NCBI RefSeq assembly: GCF_042648505.1
Contig: NZ_JBHRXK010000001.1
Coordinates: 434,001-498,000 of the forward strand
Direction of reading: 5' to 3'
Length of the DNA: 64,000 nucleotides
DNA from: Lysobacter_L cavernae
GTDB lineage: Bacteria; Pseudomonadota; Gammaproteobacteria; Xanthomonadales; Xanthomonadaceae
The position numbers and the translations under genes were made by a program. Shown in pieces: positions 37,046 through 53,500 of this stretch (within the stretch, counting starts at the first letter, position 1; every line of letters begins with the position of its first letter). Under the pieces are notes generated by a model. That model saw only the letters and a program-made list of their open reading frames with translations. It had not been told where the DNA came from and did not search any database.

Positions 37046-39706
37046 ATGTCTGCTTTGCCCGGTCGATCCTTGTTCAAACCCTTCCTGTGGTTGCTGTTGA
37101 GCCTTGCCGCCTGCGGCACGGCGCAGGCGGCCACCACTTATTACGTACGCACCGACGGCGGCGATGCCGCCCAGTGCACCGGTAAGGCCAACGCCCCCTA
37201 CTCCGGCAGTGGCACCGCCCAGGCCTGCGCCTGGAAGTCCCTGCACGTCGCCCTGCCCGCCAACGCCACCGCCCGCATCGCCGGCGGCGACACCGTCCTC
37301 ATCGGGGCCGGCGAGTACATGATCGGCTGGGGCGCCACCGGCGCCGCCGGCGGCCGCTGCTACTCCGGCGGTCCCTACGACTGCTACCTGCCGCCCATCC
37401 CCAGCGGCCCCAGCGCCACCGCCAGGACCCGCATCCTCGGCCAGGGCCACGATGCCGGCTGCAAAGTGCCGCCCAAGCTGTGGGGCACCGAGCGCGTCAC
37501 CACCGTCCTCAACCTCGCCGGCAGCTCCAACGTCGAAGTCGGTTGCCTCGAGATCACCGACAAGAGCGACTGCGTCGAAGGCCACAGCAACGGCGCCGCC
37601 AGGTGCCAACGCGACACCGCGCCTTACGGCCAGTGGGCCTCGGCCGGCATCGCCGCCTCCAACTCCAAGAACGTCTGGCTGCATGACGTCAACGTCCACG
37701 GCCTGGCCAACACCGGCATCCATGCCGGCGGCCTCACCGACTGGACCCTCGACCGCGTCAAGATCGTCGCCAACGGCTGGGTCGGCTGGAACGGCGACAT
37801 CGGCGCCGCCAGCTCCAACGCCGGCCAGATCACGATGCGCAACACCGAGATCGCCTGGAACGGCTGCGGCCAGAAGTGGCAGACCGGCGCGCCCTGGGCC
37901 TGCTGGGCCCAGGAAGGCGGCGGCTACGGCGACGGCCTGGGCACCGGCCGCACCGGCGGCCAGTGGCTGATCGAGGACTCCTACGTCCACCACAACACCT
38001 CCGACGGCATCGACCTGCTGTACATGGACGGCAACGCCAACACCTCGGTCACCGTCCGCCGCGTCTACGCCGTCGGCAACGCCGGCAACCAGGTCAAGGT
38101 CTACGGCAACTCCACCGTCGAAAACTCCGTCGTGGTCGGCAACTGCGCCTACTTCAACGGCAAGGACAACATGCTCCACGGCGACCAGTGCCGGGCGCAG
38201 GGCAACACCCTCTCGGTCGGCCTGGTCGCCGGCCAGACCGCCAACATCCGCCACAACACCGTCACCGGCGAGGGCGACTGCCTGATCCTCACCACCGACG
38301 GCACCGCCACCTCCAGGCTCAACATCCTCAACAACGCCCTGATCGGCCAACCGGACTTCCTCGCCACCCGTGGCGGCTACCCGGAGCAGACCTGCGGCCA
38401 CTACGCCCACGCCAGTGCCGCCGCCACCACCTACGCCGGCAACCTGGTCTACAACGTCAAGTCCGGCCAGTGCCCCAGCGGCAGCATCTGCGGTCAGGCC
38501 CCCAAGCTGGCCAACCTCACCCTGGCCGGCTTCGACGCTACCCCCCTCGCCGGCAGCCCCGTCATCGACAAGGGCATCGCCATTGCCAGCGTGGTCAATG
38601 ACTTCCTGCTGCAGCCGCGCCCGGTTGGTGCCGCCGCGGACATCGGCGCCTACGAGGTGCAAACCGGTGGCGGCACCCCGCCGCCGATCTGCAGCCGCGC
38701 CGCCCCGACGCTGACTCTGAGCGGCCCGACCGCCGCCGTGGCACCGGGCACCTCGGTGCAGTACAGCCTGAGCCTGCGCAACAACGACAGCAGTGCCTGC
38801 GCCAGCACCAACTTCAGCCTCGCCCGGACGGTTCCGAGCGGCTGGACCGGCACGCTCGCCGCTGCCAGCCTGGCCCTGGCCCCGGGTGCCAGCTCCAGCA
38901 CCATGCTCACCGTGGCGTCCCCCGCCAATGCCGTCGCCGGCGCCTACAGCATCGGCAGCGGTACCAGCAGCAGTGCCGGCAGCAGCCACACGGCCAGCGC
39001 CTCGGCGACCTACACCGTCGCCGGGTCGACGCCGCCGCCGGTCTGCACCCGCACCAAGCCGACGCTGACGCTGAGCGGCCCGACTGCCGCAGTAGCGCCG
39101 GGCACGGCGGTGAACTACACCGTCAACCTGCGCAACAACGACAGCAGTGCCTGTGCCAATACCACCTTCAGCCTCGCCCGGACGGTACCGAGCGGCTGGA
39201 CCGGTGCGCTGACCGCAGGCAGCCTGACCCTGGCACCGGGCGCAAGCTCCAGCACCAGCCTGAAGGTGACCTCGGCCAGCGCCGCCAGCAACGGCACTTA
39301 TGCGATCGGTGCCGGGACCAGCAGCGCCGCTGGCAGCAGCCACACCGCCAATGCGACGGCCAACTACACGGTGACCAAGCCGACCATCCCGCCGCCGGTG
39401 ATTGGCCCGCTGACCACCACCGCTTCGGTCAACAAGAGCAGCTATCGCCTGCGCGAAACCGTCACCATGAGCGCGCGCGTGCTCAAGAGTGGCAAGCCGG
39501 TCCGAGGCGCCCAGATCGTATTCAACGTGACCCGTCCGAACGGCCAGGTGGTTGTGGTCAAGACCACCAGCAACAGCCTGGGCAACGCCACCGGTCGACT
39601 GGGGCTGGGCACGAGCACCTCGGGAATTGGCAACTACGCGCTGCGCGTGGACGCCATCAGCCACCCGGAAGTCGTCAGCGCCTACACCAGCTTCAGTGCG
39701 CGCTGA
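37046..39706 (+). CDS. Secreted parallel beta-helix protein with Ig-like C-terminal domains, copy 2
   Basis: An 886-residue secreted protein: signal peptide LFKPFLWLLLSLAACGTAQA, the same beta-helix domain as its neighbour (about residues 30-520), then extra C-terminal modules. Two tandem NEW3/CARDB-like repeats begin near residues 550 and 665 (PTLTLSGPTAAVAPGT..., LRNNDSSACA..., RTVPSGWTG...). A final Ig-like domain near residues 785-886 has SSYRLRETVTMSARV and NALGR-like TSNSLGNATGRLGLG. The Ig modules may anchor it to the cell surface or glycan. The start is ATG 37046 (AGGAG 10 bases upstream; TTG 37043 is less likely). A strong terminator follows. No PEP-CTERM motif. Confidence 0.85.
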   Translation: MSALPGRSLFKPFLWLLLSLAACGTAQAATTYYVRTDGGDAAQCTGKANAPYSGSGTAQACAWKSLHVALPANATARIAGGDTVLIGAGEYMIGWGATGAAGGRCYSGGPYDCYLPPIPSGPSATARTRILGQGHDAGCKVPPKLWGTERVTTVLNLAGSSNVEVGCLEITDKSDCVEGHSNGAARCQRDTAPYGQWASAGIAASNSKNVWLHDVNVHGLANTGIHAGGLTDWTLDRVKIVANGWVGWNGDIGAASSNAGQITMRNTEIAWNGCGQKWQTGAPWACWAQEGGGYGDGLGTGRTGGQWLIEDSYVHHNTSDGIDLLYMDGNANTSVTVRRVYAVGNAGNQVKVYGNSTVENSVVVGNCAYFNGKDNMLHGDQCRAQGNTLSVGLVAGQTANIRHNTVTGEGDCLILTTDGTATSRLNILNNALIGQPDFLATRGGYPEQTCGHYAHASAAATTYAGNLVYNVKSGQCPSGSICGQAPKLANLTLAGFDATPLAGSPVIDKGIAIASVVNDFLLQPRPVGAAADIGAYEVQTGGGTPPPICSRAAPTLTLSGPTAAVAPGTSVQYSLSLRNNDSSACASTNFSLARTVPSGWTGTLAAASLALAPGASSSTMLTVASPANAVAGAYSIGSGTSSSAGSSHTASASATYTVAGSTPPPVCTRTKPTLTLSGPTAAVAPGTAVNYTVNLRNNDSSACANTTFSLARTVPSGWTGALTAGSLTLAPGASSSTSLKVTSASAASNGTYAIGAGTSSAAGSSHTANATANYTVTKPTIPPPVIGPLTTTASVNKSSYRLRETVTMSARVLKSGKPVRGAQIVFNVTRPNGQVVVVKTTSNSLGNATGRLGLGTSTSGIGNYALRVDAISHPEVVSAYTSFSAR
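37133..38606. repeat. Direct repeat 1474 bp, right copy
   Basis: The partner of 35256-36729. It forms the beta-helix domain of the longer protein. The exact match over about 1.5 kb of GC-rich coding DNA points to a very recent duplication or ongoing gene conversion between the neighbours. Confidence 0.93.
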
Positions 39707-39790
39707 TCCGGCACGGTGAAGTGACTGGCCTCAGGGCCGGTCACCGACGCCAAGTCAACGCCAAGTCATAAGTCGTATCGGGGAACAGTT

Positions 39791-39826
39791 TCGGGCGGGT
39801 GCCATCAGCATCCGCCCGATTCTTTT
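39791..39826 (+). terminator. Factor-independent terminator after the second beta-helix gene
   Basis: TCGGGCGGGTGC (39791-39802) pairs with GCATCCGCCCGA (39808-39819) with one G/T wobble, leaving a short CATCA loop. TTCTTTT follows. It lies about 85 bases past the stop of the beta-helix gene and 19 bases from the convergent flippase gene, so it ends the plus-strand glycan region. Confidence 0.85.
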
Positions 39827-39844
39827 CAGAATCCCTCGGGCGCT

Positions 39845-41377
39845 TCAGCCTGCCGAGTTGGCCGAGCCCGCAGACGGCCACCATCGCCGCAGCAAGGCCC
39901 GCATCCTCGCATCCAGTGTGAGCACCGCCAGCGCATACAGCAATGCGGCCGTGCTCCCACCCAGCATCAGGCGCGCCCAACCCGGGCGCAGGTCGAGCAA
40001 TCCACCGGCCCAGACCCCCGCCACGCACAGCACGGCCGCCGCGACCGCGGTCGCCACGACGCGCGGCTGCGGCAGCTGCAGCAAGGCACGCGGCACCAGC
40101 AGGCAATGCGCCGTGGCCAGCATCAGCGAGCTCACGGCCGTCGCATACACCGCCCCCATCACTCCGTGCAGCGGGATCCACCACAGGTTGAGTGCCACGT
40201 TGAGCAGCAAACCGCTGGCCATCAACACCAGCACTTTGAATGAGCGTTTCTCCAGCAACAGGCCATAACCCGCCACCATCAGCACCGGCTGCAGCGCGTA
40301 GACGATGCCCAACCACGAAAACACCGGACCGGACGCGGCCTTGCCGTGGCCGCTCAGCGCCACGATCACATCGGTGCCGAAGCACCACAACAAGGCCGCG
40401 ATGCCGATCGAGACATAGGTCATCGGCAGCAGGATGCGCTCCTTCAGCGCACGCACCGCGACCGGCCCTTCGGTGTCGTAGAGCCGGTTCGCCGCCGGCG
40501 CGAACGCCTCGAACAAGGTGATGCTGAGAAACACATTGACCTGCATCGCCAGCGAGGAGCCGATGGTGTAGATGCCGACCGGGGCGAAATCACCGAGCAG
40601 GTTCTTGAGCATCAGGCGGTCGACCGACACCAGCGTCACCATGATCAGCTCGTTTGCCAGCAGCGGCAGGCCGTAGAGCATGCCTTGGCGCAGCATCGCC
40701 GGATCGAGCAGCTCGCGCGAGTACACCAGGTGACGCCGCGCCCAATGGACGAAGAACACGACCGCCAGCACCGCCGCGAGCATCTTGCCGCCATACGCCG
40801 CCATCGCGCTGTGCTGCAACAGCAGCACCGCACCCAGCATCAGCACCAGCTCCAGCCAACGCCAACCGACACGCGTGAGCATCACCAGACGTGAGTTCTC
40901 GCTCGCGCGCAGCACCATCTCGACCATGCTTGCGAACACCAGCATCGGCATCATGCCCAGGGCCAGCCAGAACATCGGCGACTGCCGTAGCCCGCTGGCC
41001 GCATCGACAAGCAGCGTGCCAAGCACGATCGCGCCCCACAGCAGCAACGAGATCGCCAGCGGCAAATAGAACAGGTTGGTGGAAAACGAGCGCAGCCGCG
41101 CGGCGTCGCCGTCATGCGGATAGAAGCGCAGCACCGCGTGCTGCGCCCCGAGCTTGCCCAGCGATACCGCCAGCAGCACCCAAGTGTCGTAATAGCCGAG
41201 GATGCCGTACTGGGTATTGTCGAGCAGACGGGTCAGGATCGGGAACGAGACCAGGCCTGCGGTGATCACCAGCAAACTGCCGGTGGAATAGCGCAGGTAG
41301 TGCGTGACCAGGCCGTGCCGCTTTGGGGTGACCGTGCCGTGCCCGGGCGGCATGTCCACCTTGTCCGCGGCGATCAT
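39845..41377 (-). CDS. Wzx-type polysaccharide flippase (MOP superfamily)
   Basis: A 510-residue inner-membrane protein with about 12-14 hydrophobic spans, starting THYLRYSTGSLLVITAGLVSF after a polar leader. PILTRLLDNTQYGILGYYDTWV is the typical Wzx/PST N-terminal signature, and LANELIMVTLVSVDRLMLK marks the second half. It flips lipid-linked glycan units across the inner membrane. It is the last gene of a chain that begins with the dioxygenase and the NRPS-PKS; its ATG 41377 overlaps the GT2 stop (ATGA). That coupling suggests that it moves the product of that chain. Confidence 0.9.
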   Translation of the reverse strand: MIAADKVDMPPGHGTVTPKRHGLVTHYLRYSTGSLLVITAGLVSFPILTRLLDNTQYGILGYYDTWVLLAVSLGKLGAQHAVLRFYPHDGDAARLRSFSTNLFYLPLAISLLLWGAIVLGTLLVDAASGLRQSPMFWLALGMMPMLVFASMVEMVLRASENSRLVMLTRVGWRWLELVLMLGAVLLLQHSAMAAYGGKMLAAVLAVVFFVHWARRHLVYSRELLDPAMLRQGMLYGLPLLANELIMVTLVSVDRLMLKNLLGDFAPVGIYTIGSSLAMQVNVFLSITLFEAFAPAANRLYDTEGPVAVRALKERILLPMTYVSIGIAALLWCFGTDVIVALSGHGKAASGPVFSWLGIVYALQPVLMVAGYGLLLEKRSFKVLVLMASGLLLNVALNLWWIPLHGVMGAVYATAVSSLMLATAHCLLVPRALLQLPQPRVVATAVAAAVLCVAGVWAGGLLDLRPGWARLMLGGSTAALLYALAVLTLDARMRALLRRWWPSAGSANSAG

Positions 41378-42372
41378 GACCCGCCCCCACCAAAACGATA
41401 CGCGGCTGATGCGCGCAACAGCCCGCGCCAGCCACGTGTGTCGCGCGGATTCAGGTGCACCGCCTGCAGGTAGGCCTGCCACATGCGTTGGTACTCCCGT
41501 TCGGGCGAGCACTCTTCGGCCTCGCTCAGCGCCAACGCGGCCTGGGCCGCCGAATGTAGGCGCCGGCCTTCGGGAAAATCACGCATGCGTTCGACCAGAA
41601 GTTGCCGTGCGCGCAGCATGCGCTCGCGATTGCGGCTCATCCCGCCACCGTGCACGCGGTAATCGGCTCCGTGGTAGGACAGGTGCCGCACCCGGCCGCG
41701 CAGGCACAGGCGCAGCCACAGATCGCGGTCCTCGCAGCCCAGGTAGGAATAGCGCAGGTCGAAACCGCCCAGCGCTTCGGCCATGTCGCGACGGAACACC
41801 GCGGTCGGACAGGCCACGTGCTCGTGCCGCAGCAGGATCGCCCTGAACGGATCGTCGGCCCAGCGCGACCAGCGCCCGCGGTCGAGGAACAACGCCGTCA
41901 CCGTATCGTGCTCGTCGACGAAGCGGACATCGGCGTGCACCAGCACCGTGCCCGGGTCGGCCTCCAGCGCGGCCACCGCCTGCGACAGGTGCTGCGGCAT
42001 CCACAGGTCGTCGCAATCCAGCAGGGCCAGGTAGCGCCCGCGCGCCTCGACCATGGCGGCATTGCGCGCGGCGCACAGGCCGGCATTGGCCTGCTCGAAG
42101 TAGCGCACCGTCTGCGGGTAGGTGGCGGCGTAGTCGCGGGCGATCTCGCCACTGCGGTCGCTGGAACCGTCGTTGAGGACAATGATCTCCAGTCCGGAAA
42201 ACGACTGCGCCAACGCGCTGCGCAATGCCGCCTCGAGGTAGCGCTCGCCGTTGTAGACCGGTGTGATCGCGCTGACCACGGGCGTGCGGGCATCGTCCCC
42301 AGCCGTCTTGTAGCGCGCAGGCGCATGACCGCTTTCGGGCACTGTCCGCGGCGCGCGCAATCCATCGTTCAT
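41374..42372 (-). CDS. Glycosyltransferase, GT2 family
   Basis: A 332-residue GT-A enzyme: VVSAITPVYNGERYLEAALRS, IIVLNDGSSDRSGEI and LALLDCDDLWMPQHLSQAV (DxD as D-C-D-D), then VFRRDMAEALGGFDLRYSYLGCEDRDLWLRL, typical of cytosolic GT2 enzymes. No membrane spans. It lies between the hydrolases and the flippase, with ATGA overlaps on both sides. It may add the sugar that carries the NRPS-PKS-derived group. Donor and acceptor are unknown. Confidence 0.92.
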   Translation of the reverse strand: MNDGLRAPRTVPESGHAPARYKTAGDDARTPVVSAITPVYNGERYLEAALRSALAQSFSGLEIIVLNDGSSDRSGEIARDYAATYPQTVRYFEQANAGLCAARNAAMVEARGRYLALLDCDDLWMPQHLSQAVAALEADPGTVLVHADVRFVDEHDTVTALFLDRGRWSRWADDPFRAILLRHEHVACPTAVFRRDMAEALGGFDLRYSYLGCEDRDLWLRLCLRGRVRHLSYHGADYRVHGGGMSRNRERMLRARQLLVERMRDFPEGRRLHSAAQAALALSEAEECSPEREYQRMWQAYLQAVHLNPRDTRGWRGLLRASAAYRFGGGGS

Positions 42373-43235
42373 GGCTTGGTCCCGGCCCGGTCTTCGACGA
42401 ATTGCGCCTGCATCCAGGCCGTCACGGCCTGTTGCAGGCGCAGGCGGTCGCGGCGCAGATAAAAGGTGTGATCACAGTCGCGCCAATACTGCAGTGATAC
42501 CTGCCGGGCCCGTGCCGCCTTGCCGAGGCACGCCGCCAGCTGGCCGCGATGGTTGAAGTACCGGTACGCGCCGCCGGTATAGATGAACAACAGGCGCACA
42601 TCGCGTGCGACGAGTTGCGCCATCTGCCGCGCGGCCAGTGCCCGCGGCGGGAAGTCACGGTAATCGTCCAGGCCGGGCTGGTGCGCGCCGCGATGGCGCA
42701 GCGCGGTCCAGATCCTGCGCGGATCTAGCAGGCGCGGCCACAGGTGGCGCAGCCAGAAGCCGGCCGTGCGGTGCGCCAACCCGTCCAGCAGCACGGTGCC
42801 GACCACGCGCTCGTCACCGACCGCCAGATGAAACGCGTCGTCGGCCCCGGAACAGATGCCGCCGAGCACGAACTGCTCGGCGCCGGTTTCGGCCTGCAAC
42901 AAAGCCATCGCCGCCTGCACCTCGCCGAGACGGCGCTCGGCCGAGGCCAGCGGCGATATCGGGCTGTCGCCCAAGCCGGACTGGTCGAAACGCAGCACGG
43001 CGAACCCGCACGCATTCAGCGCCCGCGCCAGCTGCACATAGCCACGGAACGGCCCGACGCGGTGCATCAGGCCGGCATTGAGCAGGATCACGGCGGTGCG
43101 TGCCGCCGTGTTGGAAGCGCCGCCACGGGGACGACCAAGGACACCGATCAATCCGGTTCCGAAGCGGTGCGCGCTCTCGCCCAGACCATTATCGGCGCGT
43201 TCGATCGAACCGACCTGACGTACGAACTCGTTCAC
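42369..43235 (-). CDS. Alpha/beta hydrolase, exosortase A-associated 'hydrolase 1' type, Cys in the nucleophile elbow
   Basis: A 288-residue alpha/beta-hydrolase-fold protein. AVILLNAGLMHRVGPFRGYVQLARALNACGFAVLRFDQSGLGDSP resembles the TIGR03100-like hydrolases beside acyl-ligase/carrier genes in PEP-CTERM glycan loci (from memory). The nucleophile elbow is FVLGGICSGADDAF, so the G-x-Nuc-x-G position holds Cys rather than Ser. The likely catalytic His is in DCDHTFYL near the C-terminus. Cys nucleophiles occur in some acyl transferring thioesterases, so it may release or transfer the peptide-polyketide from the NRPS. It overlaps its neighbours by 4 bases on both sides. Confidence 0.8.
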   Translation of the reverse strand: MNEFVRQVGSIERADNGLGESAHRFGTGLIGVLGRPRGGASNTAARTAVILLNAGLMHRVGPFRGYVQLARALNACGFAVLRFDQSGLGDSPISPLASAERRLGEVQAAMALLQAETGAEQFVLGGICSGADDAFHLAVGDERVVGTVLLDGLAHRTAGFWLRHLWPRLLDPRRIWTALRHRGAHQPGLDDYRDFPPRALAARQMAQLVARDVRLLFIYTGGAYRYFNHRGQLAACLGKAARARQVSLQYWRDCDHTFYLRRDRLRLQQAVTAWMQAQFVEDRAGTKP

Positions 43236-44028
43236 GGCGCGCCGCCGGACAGGTTCCGCGCCAGCTGTGCCACGCTACGGCGCGGCAGTGCCAGCGACTC
43301 GAACAGGTTCGGATCGTCGAACAACGGCGCATCGGCGACGTCGAACGTCAGCACGTCCACCGCGACGCCGGCTTCGCGCTGCCGCGCCGCGTACTGCTGC
43401 AGCGCTGGTGTCATCTCCCAGACCGCCAGCAATACTCGACTGCCCGCGGGCAGCGGCCACTGGTTGGCATCCTGCCGTGCCAGCGTGTCCAGCCATGCCG
43501 GGTCAAGATCGAAACCGATCAACTCATCCGCCGCATTCCCATCGCTGCCGAACGGGTAGCGTCCGGCCTCGTGCAGTTGCTGTCGATGTTGCTGGCGCCA
43601 GTCGTCGACCACGGCGCTGCCGAGCAGGTGCGGATCCCACAGCACCAGATCCACCGGCTCGTTGTTGCTTGCGGCACGGGCCAGCACCGGCAGTGCGGCG
43701 CTGCGCAAGGCCAGCTGGTGTGGCCGGGCGACTCCGGAAAGGTCGCGCAGGGCTGATACGGCGGCGCCGAGATCGTCCTGCAACCCAGCCCAGCTCAGCT
43801 CACGGCTGTCCCCGGCGGAGTCGCCGCTGCCGAACCAGTCGAAGCGCAGCACGGTCGTGCCGGCCACGGCCTGCGCCTGCGCCAGCGACCACAGCGCACG
43901 CTGGCTGCGGATCCCGTCCTGCAACAACGGCGGACACATCAGCAGCGCATCGCCACGCGCGCCGTCGACGGCGTGCAACATCCCGAACAGCGATCGTTGT
44001 GGAGGGCCGAAGAAGAACGGTCGGGTCA

Positions 44029-44029
<1 letters not shown>
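43232..44029 (-). CDS. Alpha/beta hydrolase-like protein, exosortase A-associated 'hydrolase 2' type, no nucleophile Ser
   Basis: A 265-residue protein starting TRPFFFGPPQRSLFGMLHAV, with ALLMCPPLLQDGIRSQRALW and VLRFDWFGSGDSAGDSRELS. It is similar in layout to TIGR03101-like hydrolases of exosortase A loci. At the elbow it reads QLALRSAALPVL, so the usual GxSxG is absent; relatives that I recall have GLRLG here. It may have lost hydrolysis and serve as a partner of the neighbouring hydrolase. ATG 44029 shares one base with the NRPS stop (TGATG), so it is coupled to it. This is the gene set where a release enzyme would be expected. Confidence 0.75.
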
Positions 44030-50519
<6,490 letters not shown>

Positions 50520-50523
<4 letters not shown>

Positions 50524-53500
50524 CCGCCCACCTTGACGTACTTGCCTGCCTGCTCGGGATGCGGCACGAACCAGGCCGGGCGGCCGTCGGGTTCGCGGCC
50601 CAGGCGCGCACCTGCCACCGCCGGCCGTGCCGCATCCATCACTGTGCGCGGGGTTGCGCTGCGCCGTGGCAGGAACTCGGCCTCCTGCAGCTCGATCACC
50701 GAGTCCTTGAAGGCCTGGATGATGCGCTGGAAGTCGGCCTCGCTGTGCGCGGTGGTCAGGAAGCAGGGGAAGTTGTCGAGAATGTGCACGCCGCGGCTTC
50801 GCATCATCGCGAACAACAAGTCCTGCAGCGGGTGATCCTCAAGGAAGAAGGTCTTCCATACCGAGGCGAAATGGCGGACCTCGATCGGCGCACCGTGATC
50901 GGCGCAGAACGCATTGAGCTCGACGGCCATCGCCGTGGCCCGCGCATTGAGGCGCTCCTGCAGCGGTGCGCCCTGCTCCTTGATGTGCGTGAGCACGGCA
51001 TGGGCCGCGGCCAGCGCCAACGGATGGCGCACGAAGGTGCCGGCGAAATAGGTCACGCCCACGGTCGGCATCGAATCATCGCCGAACTGCCAGTGGCCGC
51101 CGTCGAGCGCATCCATGAATTCGCGCCGGCCGGCGATCACGCCGATCGGATAGCCGCCGCCGACCACCTTGCCGTAGGTCGCCAGGTCGGCCTGCAGGCC
51201 GAACACGGCCTGGGCGCCGCCCGGGTGCGCGCGAAAGCCGGTGACCACTTCATCAAACACCAGCAAGGCGCCGTTGTCGCGCGTGATCTGGCGCAACTCG
51301 TGCAGGAACTCGCGCGGCTGGAAGTCGGGCCGCCGGCTTTGCACCGGCTCGACCAGCACCGCGGCGATCTCGTGCGCGCGCTCGCGGATGATCTGCAGCG
51401 ACTCGGGCGTGCCGTAGTCGAGCACCAGCACGTGCTCGGCGGTGTTGCGCAGGATGCCCGGCGCGGCCGGCACCGCGCGCAGCTTGCGTGTGCCGCGCAC
51501 GATCATCTCGTCGATGATGCCGTGGTAGGCACCGGTGAACAGCACGACGGTCTCGCGCCCGGTCACGGTGCGCGCGATCCGCAACGCGCCCAACACCGCC
51601 TCCGAGCCGGTGTTGCACAACGCGGCGCGATCGTGGCCGGTGACCTCGCACACCAGCTGAGCGACTTCGCCGGCGAGCGGGTGTTGCGGCCCGATCTCGT
51701 AACCGAGTTCGAGCTGACGACGCACGGCGTCGAGAACGAACTCCGGCTGCCAGCCGAACAGGCTCATGCCGAAGCCGTTGAGGGCATCGACATAGTCGTT
51801 GCCGTCGAGGTCGTGCAGGTGTGCGCCCTTGGAGCGCTCGATCACGATCTGGTAGACGATCTCCTTCAGCAACGGCCGGAAGCCGTTGACCACGCGCGGG
51901 TCGGCCATGCGCGCACGGTGCGCCTGCGTGTAAGCCTTCGATTTGGCGGTGCGCGCGACATAGCGGTCGATGAACGCATCGAGCTTTCCACGCTGGCGCT
52001 CGCTGAGTTCGAAGCGTGCGTTGTTGTCGATGCGCGCGATCGCGCCGAAGGCTTTCTTGACGTCGTACCGGGTATGGGCGAGCGCGGCTTCTTCGTCACT
52101 GGCCTCTGCTGCCGATGCCGTCTGCGGCGGTGTGGCTGGAGCCGCGGCCGCCATGACCGGGACGGGCGTTGCAGCAGCGGCACCAGCCCCTTGTCCGGTC
52201 AGCAGCGCGAGCTGCTGCGCCATCAGCTGCATCTGCTGCGCGATCACCTGGCGCACGTAGTCGTCGCCGGCGCCCGCTGCCAATGTCACAGCGGTGATCG
52301 ACGGCGCCGACACAGGGAGCACCTGCAGCGACGGCGTCGTCGACACCGGAAAACCCTGCGCCGCGGCATCGGCCGGTGCCATCGCATCCGGCGGCAGCTG
52401 CGCGTCCAGCATCGTGGCCAGACGCGCGAGGCTGCCGCCCTCCCCCATCAGCTGGCGGAAGGTGATGGGTACCGCGAAGCTCTTCTGCAACTGCAAGGCG
52501 ACCTGGGTCAGCATCAGGCTGTCGAGGCCGAGCTCGATGAAGTTGGCCTCGGTGTCGGCATCGGCCAGGTCGAAGCCGGCCACGTCCTCGAACACCTGCT
52601 TGAGCTGCGCGATCAACCGCGGCCGGCGATCGGTGGCGGGCGTGGCGGTGGACGCCGCAGGCAACGACGTGACGGCATGGGGCATGACGGTCTCCAGGGC
52701 CGCGGGCGCGGCGATGGCGGGATGCGCAACCACGTTGGACGCGGCCACGGCGGCCTCGATCCAATAGCGCTGACGCTCGAACGGGTACGTCGGCAGACGC
52801 AGGCGCCGGCGCAGGCCACGGCTATCAAACACGGCCGGGTCGAGCGCGGCGCCGCGCATCCACAGTTGGCCGGCGGCGGTTCGGATATTGGCCGGCTCGG
52901 CATGTGGTGTGTCGGACAACGAGGCGATCGCCGCGATGTGATGCTTCTGGGTGTCGGGGTGCTGACGCGACAAGGCACTGAGGGTGGCGCGCGGACCGAC
53001 TTCGAGCAGCACCCGCGCCGGCACGTCGAGCACGCGGCCCAGCGCAGCGGCGAACCGCACTGGCTCACGCAGGTGGCGCGCCCAGTATTCGGGCGACGTT
53101 GCGTTGGCGGCATCGAGCCAATCGCCGCTGACGGTCGAAACCAGCGGCAGTTGCGGCGCGGCGCGTGCGACGGCGGCCACTTCGGCCAGGAACGGCGCCA
53201 CCACCGGCTCCATCATCGCCGAGTGGAACGCGTGCGAGGTGCGCAAGGCACGACAGGCGATGCCTTCGGCGTCGAGTTGCGCCTGGAACTGCGCAATCGC
53301 CTCGTTCGCACCGGCGACCACGCAATTGCCGGGGGCATTTTCCGCGGCCAGCGACAGCGCGGCGGGCAAGCGCGGCAGCAGTGCATCCAGCGCCAGCCGC
53401 ACCGACAGCATGCTGCCCCCGGGCTGGGCCTGCATCAGCGCCCCACGTCGGGCAACCAGGCGCAGGGCGTCGGGCAGCGTGAACACACCGGCCAGCGTCG

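Noticed and set aside
35154..39706. PEP-CTERM sorting signal on the two secreted beta-helix proteins
   Set aside because: Neither C-terminus has a PEP motif followed by a membrane helix and basic tail; they end IGAIEAQR and YTSFSAR.
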